Assembly: GCA_947652605.1 (NCBI GenBank) | Contig: OX393576.1 | Location: forward strand, 18,564,575 to 18,628,574 | Direction of reading: 5' to 3' | Length of the DNA: 64,000 nt | Source: Elmis aenea | Taxonomy: Eukaryota > Arthropoda > Insecta > Coleoptera > Elmidae | In this document: positions 51,301 through 60,300 of the stretch, piece after piece | How positions within the stretch are numbered: position 1 is the first letter of the stretch | Layout of the letters: every line of letters begins with the position of its first letter | The notes under the pieces: generated by a model | Told to the model about the DNA's origin: nothing | What the model saw: only the letters and a program-made list of their open reading frames with translations | The model's database searches: none | Program-made: the position numbers and the translations under genes

Positions 51301-54300
51301 TTTATATTCGAAATAATAGCTCCATTAAATTAGTAAAATGAATACTGTGTCAGTGGTACATACTGTAAAGTATCTCCATCCTTATCTTCTGCCACACATG
51401 TTGTAATTAATTGATCAGCTGCTATATTCTCTGGTACAGTGGCAGAGCAGGCTTCTTTAAATATTGGCAATTCGTCATTGGTGTTGGTCACATTGATCGT
51501 TATCGCTTTTTTTACCGGAGTGCCTGGACCTTCCTCTTGAGCTATAATCTACATGGACATTATTTTCAAGTTATAATTATTGCATAAAAAAATCATTACC
51601 TCTAAATTAATTGTTCTCGCTGCTTCATTTTCGTAATCTAATAAAGAACTGTCTATAACAGAAATGGTAAAGTTCCATTCTTGATATGCCTGTGATGGGA
51701 CAATCTGAAATGCCTTTTCAAATCCTTTGCTAGTTGGATCGACTAACGAAACTGAATACATCGCATTATTACCCTGAAAAATGTTCACTCTTTATCAAAT
51801 TTAGTAACAAAACCCGAAAGATGAACAAGATTGTTTGAACCAAAGAAATAAATGAGCACTAGTAAAAAATTCGTACCACAAATAATTCTAATGTATTTTG
51901 AAAACGGTGTGGTCTTACAAATTGATATTAAAAATATTGCCAGGGGAAGATTAGATATTAAAAAAAAACAATTTATGTTTAATAAAAACAAAGTTTAAAA
52001 ATAATTGGAACCTATTTGATAACAAAAAAATAATTATGCAACTAAAACAGTAAAGTTGTTTATCAATGTTGTCATCAATGGATTTTTTATGATAGATATG
52101 CAGAAAATTTAACGAATCCCGACTCCCGAGTCGGTCTTTTTTAAAACAGACTCCGACTCCCGACTCCTTTTATTAACCCAATACACAGTAGAATATTTAA
52201 AAAACAACGGTTCAAACCGGTATTAAATATTTTAAATTTCGTTTTTGTTCTTGAACAAAATAACAAAATGCCGATCATATTTCATATTTTAATAAATTAC
52301 GGTTAACATTGTTATTTTGTTTTAATTTTCGTTGAGCTCTCATCCTTGATAAACAGTAAATCAGAGACTCCCCTCCGACTTCCCAACCCCAGGTTACCGC
52401 TAGTGTTCGAATCACGATAATGCTAGGTACAGTTACCTTTATAGTTTACACTATTACTTATTAAATGAACGAGGGTCAGATTAAAGTTTGGTTAAAGACT
52501 TTTAAAAAAATAAATAATGGAAATGCATTTTTTATTTTCAACTTTGACTTGAAGGCTTAGGTAATGTTGAGATTAACTAACTAATGTTAACAGTCAGAGC
52601 CGTAGCAAAGTTTTTGGCGCCCTTTTTTTAATGTATCGTACCAGTGCCAGCTCTTGAATTCATCCATCAGATTAACGCGCAGGGCCATTTTTACTATTGG
52701 TTTAAAAGCAGGGCAAGAAACTGGTTTTTAACCGGTAAAACCGTTATTTTTTGTCGGTAAAAGTGATTTTTAACCGAAACCCTTATTTTTAATGGCAAAA
52801 AATAACGGTAACCTTTAACCAAAATAATTAAAACCCGGTTTTTTAACTTCCTTTTTTAATAAAAATTACTTTAAAAAAATACAAAATCTGTATTAAATGC
52901 GATTGGTTTACCAGAAGTCATTACTGAACGCTTGACTGTAAATCTTCTGGATATACAGGGATGCGCAAAATTATGGAAACAAACAAATATCTAGAACACT
53001 ATTAATTATATTTCAATGAAATTTGGTGTTTGACCGTTATCGTATATTCCGGATTCGATAAAAATATTGAGGTTGCGATACGACTTCTGGTTCAACCGGA
53101 AACGGACTCAAACTTTGAAATTTTAAATGGAACACCCTGTATATTTTTATATTTTTGGATTCCTCTTTAAATTTACTTAAAAAAATGTTTGAGGTTGTAT
53201 GGGGCTTAAGTCGACCGTTTTCGTTAAAATCACATTTTTATGAAAATTTTGAGCTATACAGCATTGTTAAAAATTTTCAACATTTAAGAACTTTGAAATT
53301 GCAAGTAATTTTTTTTTTAAGTTTATGTTGACAATAAGCTTACTAACACTTTGCACAACGTACATTTAAAAAATATTATACAGGGCGTTTTTTACGCTTG
53401 TTCAAACTTGTACAACTTTAAACATCTATAACTCATTTTTCTTAAATACAACACCCTGTATATTTTTACACATTCTTATAGAAAATTGATTTCTCTTTCG
53501 AAAACATAAAGGCTGTTTTTCACCTAAAATTGATATTTTCCGAGATATCGCGATTTTATTGTTAATTATTAGGGCAACGTAATATTTTCAAGTAGGCTAT
53601 GAAGAAAGATAGTGTTAATTTAAACAATTGAAAGAAAAAAAAACAAGAAAGTTATAAATTTATCTTTTCCGTACAAATTTTTGACATTTTTGTTAACGAA
53701 TTTTACCATTATTACTTTTGAATTAAGATATTTTTAAATTACTTATGCATTTTTTTGTTGGACCAGTGTGATGACAAATACTAAATCCTATAAACTATTT
53801 TTTGCGTGTTTGCAATACGACTTTTGGTTTAACCGACCCAACCCTAACCTTTTTTTAAATTTAAACATAAGGCAGGTCAGTTATTATTTTTTTTAATCAG
53901 CGTTTTTTTTTCGCGTAACTAATACTTTATCTATTGGTTTTATTATGACTTTGTAAACGATCAAACTCAATTGTATGAACAATATTTTGGCCCTGATAAG
54001 GACCGATTAATTTTTGCCAAGTCGTGTGACACGAAGCGCTCAAGGTTTCTTCTCGGTCTTCTTGGGCAAGAGGACGCAGAACAGAAAATATTGCGAATTT
54101 ATAAAAATTAACAAAATAGGGAATACAAAAATTTAATGGATACGATGCTCGAAATGACCACCATTTACTTCTTGGCAGTAGGCTAAGCTATGCCGAAATT
54201 CCGTAAGAATGTTTAAAACCACATCTGGCGAGATTCTTCCAAGTTCTTTTGTTATTCGGTTTCTCAGTTCGCCTAAATCACCAAGTGGGTGTGCATAAAC

Positions 54301-57300
54301 ATTAGATTTTAAATGTCCCCCAAAAAAGAAAGCTAATGGAGTTAAATTCGTTAACAAAAATGTCAAACATTTGTACGGAAAAGATAAATTTATAAGTTTC
54401 TTCTTTTTGTTTTCTTTCAATTGTTTAAATTAACACTGTCTTCCTTCATAGCCTACTTGAAAATATTACGTTGCCCTAATAATTAACAATAAAATCGCGA
54501 TATCTCGGAAAATATCAATTTTAGGTGAAAAACAGCCTTTATGTTTTCGAAAGAGAAATCAATTTTCTATAAGAATGTGTAAAAATATACAGGGTGTTGT
54601 ATTTAAGAAAAATGAGTTGTAGATGTTTAAAGTTGTACAAGTTTGAACAAGCGTAAAAAACGCCCTGTATAATATTTTTTAAATGTACGTTGTGCAAAGT
54701 GTTAGTAAGCTTATTGTCAACATAAACTTAAAAAAAAAATTACTTGCAATTTCAAAGTTCTTAAATGTTGAAAATTTTTAACAATGCTGTATAGCTCAAA
54801 ATTTTAATTTTAACGAAAACGGTCGACTTAAGCCCCTTACAACCTCAAACATTTTTTGAAGTAAATTTAAAGAGGAATCCAAAAATATAAAAATATACAG
54901 GGTGTTCCATTTAAAATTTCAAAGTTTGAGTCCGTTTCCGGTTGAACCGGAAGTCGTATCGCAACCTCAATATTTTTATCGAATCCGGAATATACGATAA
55001 CGGTCAAATACCAAATTTCATTGAAATATAATTAATAGTGTTCTAGATATTTGTTTGTTTCCATACTTTTGCGCATCCCTGTATAAAAGAGCTTGTTTGT
55101 TTGTTTGTTCGCTATAGAAGCCTAGGTCCGTTGACCGATCGGGACCAAATTTCGCACAGTTACTATTTAGGACCTTGCAGATCTAACGCCAAACTTTAAG
55201 TACAAGCACATATTACCAATTAAAAAAAAAAAAAATTACTTGGACGGGATTCGATCTTACGTCATAACACGATACGGCGCGGTGTATTTCACAAGTAAAG
55301 ATTGTTTTGTATACAATTAGTAATAAATGTACATGAAGTATTATTTATTAGTACAGTTTTAATTGAAACAAGACGAAAGAAAATAAATTTGAGTTATTAT
55401 TCAATTTTTAAGCAATAAATAGTTATTTTTTAAGGAATTATAAGAAAATGAAAAGATGATTGATCAGAGTATGTCATTTGTGTATGATTTGGAATTATTG
55501 GGCTTATTCAAGTTAAAACAGTAATTAAAATTGTAATCGCCCGTGCAACGCCGGGTAAACCATCTTGTATATTATAAAATTATAAATAGATGAATTTGCC
55601 GCCCCTCTAAATAAGGGTTGCCACCTCTTGATGTTTTCAAAAGAGATAAAAGGCGCCGCGGCGATTTTTTTTCAAATTTCAGATGTTCAAACGTGTTTTA
55701 ATGCAAAGTTGGATAATGTAGAGTACTTTACATAATCCAAAATTACAGTTTTACGGCAGAAAATTTTCTGATTTTTATTTATTTTTTAATCAGATCGCCT
55801 CCATCAAAACGAAATTATTTATATAAATGTAAAAACTTTCACTGATAGTTTCCATTTAGGCAAAGAACACATACATAACATATTTACATGATAAAGAATT
55901 TTATATACCTGTAAAATTGCACTAATTATCACACACTTGGGCCAGTCGCGTACGACTAATATTTTTATCACGTACTTAAACACCTCCCAAAAATTATTGT
56001 ATTTACATACAAGTAATGAAAAATCGTCAGTCTTTTTCTAGTGCTCTATGATTTGAAAGTTTACCAGCTTACCACTGTTCGAAACTTTTTTACATCTCCG
56101 TTTACAAATACACACAATTGGACGAATGTTAGTGCTGTGCGACGATTGGTTAATATAAAAAAGGATTTATACCTCAAACCAAATGGTTGAAATAGAACGG
56201 AAGTGAAATATCCCTGTTACAATTTACAATAGAATTTAAAACTGCATGGAATTTAACGCCCAAAATAAATGAAATGTTTCATAATTTTATTGAATGGTTG
56301 GTACCAGGTCGACTAGCCCGTTTTATCCTGTAACTTCGATAAGAATTTCTTTTTTTTAAATGAATTTTTATGAATTTAATAGCGCCAGTGCCGGTACTGA
56401 TTATTATATCTGCTGATCCTTCATTACCCCGAGATATTTATTTTTACCCTATTTGGGTAAACTAAAACTGCCGCGCCAAAAAAAGTGCCGCCCGGGGCGG
56501 ACCGCGTCCCCACCTAGAATACCCTGCTACGCTACTGAATGTTAACATTAAAGCAATTTCGGATATTAACATATATGTTATACAGGGTGGTGCTTTTTTC
56601 GATGCTCACCATTGCTATCTTGGAAACGGTAAGAGATACAAGGTCGGTTAAATTAGAGCAAAGTTGCACATTTTTATGGCGATTAAGAATCTGAAAATAA
56701 ATCCTGGATATTTTGATTCGTTTTTGATTTATTACAAAAAAACTGAAAAATGTGATTTTAGAAAAATATTATTATCTTCCCTACCATTGACGCTATTCCA
56801 TTTAAACTTGGTAACTTTATGTTTTTGACCGTCCTGGGTTTGATGACGTCAACAGAAATTTTCTAAGCCTTCTAGATTTCAAGTTGCGATAGTCAACTTT
56901 TTTATTTCTTATGGCCGCCATATTGGATCTTTACACCATCAGACAGACAAAAAAATTAGCTTTTCAGATTGGTAACCAACATACCTTTTTTCTTTTAAAA
57001 AACTTGTTGAAATTTTAAAATTTGTGTAAATAATTGATAAAATCGAGAATGCTCTGAAAAACAATTGAAATTATAATATAAATCAAAGTGACACAACATT
57101 TTATAGGTCTAATAAAATAACGAAAGGACAATAAATTAAAAACACCAGATAAATAATTATTTAAATTGTTTAAAGTGCGCGCCGTTATGTATGATGTATT
57201 GGTTAGTCCTCAGATTCATTTCGTCCACTGCCTTTAGGATAGTTTGTCTCGAAATAGAGTCGAAAGCATTTTTGATTTTATGGCGAAGAATATTTTCCGT

Positions 57301-60300
57301 TGGGGTTGCATAAACAACATCAATGTAAAATGGCGATCGCGGAGGCCAATGAACAGGACCAAACGTACCAAGTCATGAATTTTGAAAGCGTACATTTAAA
57401 TTAATATCCTTTTACAATGCGGGCGTTGTGAGGACCAGCTCCTTCTTGCTGAAACTACTGATGATTTTTAATTGTTAATAATGGCAATTCGCCTAACATA
57501 TCTTCTAAATATGTTTCCAACAATCTTAATTTCGTTATCATTAGACCTATAAAATGTTGTGTCACTTTGATTTATATTATAATTTCAATTGTTTTTCAGA
57601 GCATTCTCGATTTTATCAATTATTTACACAAATTTTAAAATTTCGACAAGTTTTTTAAAAGAAAAAAGGTATGTTGGTTACCAATGTGAAAAGCAAATTT
57701 TTTTGTCTGTCTGATGGTGCAAAAATCCAATATGGCGGCCATAAGAAATAAAAAAGTTGACTATCGCAACTTGAAATCTAGAAGGCTTAGAAAATTTCTG
57801 TTGACGTCATCAAACCCAGGACGGTCAAAAACATAAAGTTACCAAGTTTAAATGAAATAGCGTCAATGGTAGGGAAGATAATAATATTTTTCTAAAATCA
57901 CATTTTTCAGTTTTTTTGTAATAAATCAAAAACGAATCAAAATATCCAGGATTTCTTTTCAGATTCTTAATCGCCATAAAAATGTGCAACTTTGCTTTAA
58001 TTTAACCGACCTTGTATCTCTTACCGTTTCTAAGATAGCAATGGCGAGCATCGAAAAAAGCACCACCCTGTATACATATAGAACAAGATTCCGTTTTAAA
58101 ATTATGCTTGAGTTACTTTTTGCTTTTTCCCTCTTTAAATCGTCACTATCAAAAATATTTAAAAGATACAAAATGTAAACGTTAATTTTAATGACGGCCT
58201 GTCATTCAACAATATTTATAAAAAAATAAAACCAAATAATATTTACAAAAAACTCGTGATCTTCCTGTGAAAAATTACAAAAGCCATAAGACTAAAAAGT
58301 TTTATATTAGACGTTGTTCAATTTTTTGACGAGAAAAAGGGGAAATCCGTATAAGATGGGACCTCGGACCTTCTATATAGAACGATGAAATTTTGAACAA
58401 TTTTTAGGATAAAGAACCTGTTTAGATATTAGAGCAACTACGGTTATTATCACCAACGGGTATCTATTCTTATAGCACTAGGGCCTTAAAATCACAAGCA
58501 GGTCAACTTACAGAATCTTTGTCATTAATATTGATGCTGAAGCCTAACGTCATAATTGTGCTTTCTGGAATTTCGATATATTCTGGTGTCACAGTAATAA
58601 TAGGTTGATTGTCGTTAATATCCTCTACTATAACTGTGATAGTCTGATTGATAGAAGAAGTTTCGTTTTCTGCCTCGTACGCAATCACTATAAACGTGAA
58701 ACTGTCTTGATCTAAGATATCTCGGTCAATTGCGTTTATGGTAATCATTCCACTATTTTCATCAATTTCAACATATTTAACTGTAAAAAATTGTATGTTT
58801 AGAAAATATAGTTTGTATTGAGATAATTGGTTCTGTTTTTGTTTTGTGGGAACAAGGTTTAGTTATTAACTTGTTTCTGTATTCTATAATAAAAAATGTA
58901 TGTATAAAGTCAGTTACAATTACTTTACCCATTAACAAAGTAATATTCTTATATCGGTTATACAAAGTTTTATTAAAAGTGAGCAGATAGTTAAAGGTTG
59001 TTACCATTTTCCATAGTAATAACTTTGCTGAGTTATCGGTTCGTTAAATTTTGATGGAGCTCTCTAACCGGCCATTACGTAATATATTACGTATTTAACT
59101 CGACCGGGCGCGCTGGAGTATAAATAGAGAATTATTTCTCGAGAAATTCTCGAGAAAAAGTAATTTTTTTGATTTCTCATTTCTCGAGAAATTTAGAGTT
59201 TTTTTTTTAATTAAAGTTTTTTTCGGTGAACAAACTGTACAGGGTGGGCAAATTTCGATGTTTTAATAGGGAATCTCGGTAACTATAAGAGGTATCAAAA
59301 AACCGACCGCGCATCCTCGATCTCTTTTTTCGAGAAAAAGTTAATGGTGAAAACTAAAATTGGTTATCGTCTTTTGTTTTCGAGTTATCGCCGGTAACTC
59401 GATTTTTCGACTTTGCGTTTTATGACTATATTTCGCTTGTCTATGAAAATAAACAAAAATAATTTTGACGTTCTACAGGCACTTTTTTGATAAGAATCCA
59501 GTGGCGTAGACAATTTTTCAAAAAAAACACCGAAATTCGAGTTGTGATATAAAGTTGTATTTTTTTGAACTCGAATTGTCTACGCCACTGGATTCTTATC
59601 AAAAAAGTGCCTGTAGAACGTCAAAATTATTTTTGTTTATTTTCATAGTTTTAGTTGGCTATGACTATTTAAATTCCTTATTTTTTTGTCATTCCAAATA
59701 TATAAGAGTTGATGTATTTATTTTTAATAATACGCAAGTTACGGAGGTTTTTTTTTTTTTTTTACAAAATTATAGTAGGCTGGGAAAACAAAACCAAAAC
59801 AAGGTGAAAAACCTTTTAAAACTCATTTGGTACAAGTTACGAAGGTTTTGTAATTTGTTGTTGTGATTAACATTACAAATATTTGAACATAAGATAAACA
59901 ACAATAAATTACATTACTGCAGATTCGGACTTTACCATTGTTTCCTTATTTTTATATTTTTAATGTTCATCACAACAACAAGTTACAAAACCTTCGTAAC
60001 TTGTATCAAATGAGTTTTAAAAGGTTTTACACCTTGTTTTGTTTTTGTTTTTACAGCCTACTATAATTTTGTTTAAAAAAAAAACTAAAAAAACTCCGTA
60101 ACTTGCGTATTTTTGAAAATAAATACATCAACCCTTATACAGGGTGTGTAAAAATTGGCGGAAGCGCTACACGTGGCGATGTTCTTCGTAAAATTTCAAG
60201 TCGAAAATCTTAAGACGAAAATGTTGTACCATGCTTGCTGTGTCTGCAAGAGGTCCTCAAAGTTTTGACATTTAGTCCTTTCATAAGCGTTATTATTTAA

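Larger units (their letters stand above)
52593..56537. mobile_element. MULE-like element (3.9 kb with nested insertions), 10-bp target duplication
   Basis: The left end GTCAGAGCCGTAGCAAAG and right end CTACGCTACTG are related to the 15661-16702 element and flanked by a perfect 10-bp duplication, AATGTTAACA. Near 52709 it keeps the left part of the same nested hAT MITE (GCAGGGCAAGAAACTGG). The interior is interrupted by the giant palindrome and a Helitron-like stretch. It has no transposase ORF. Confidence 0.75.
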
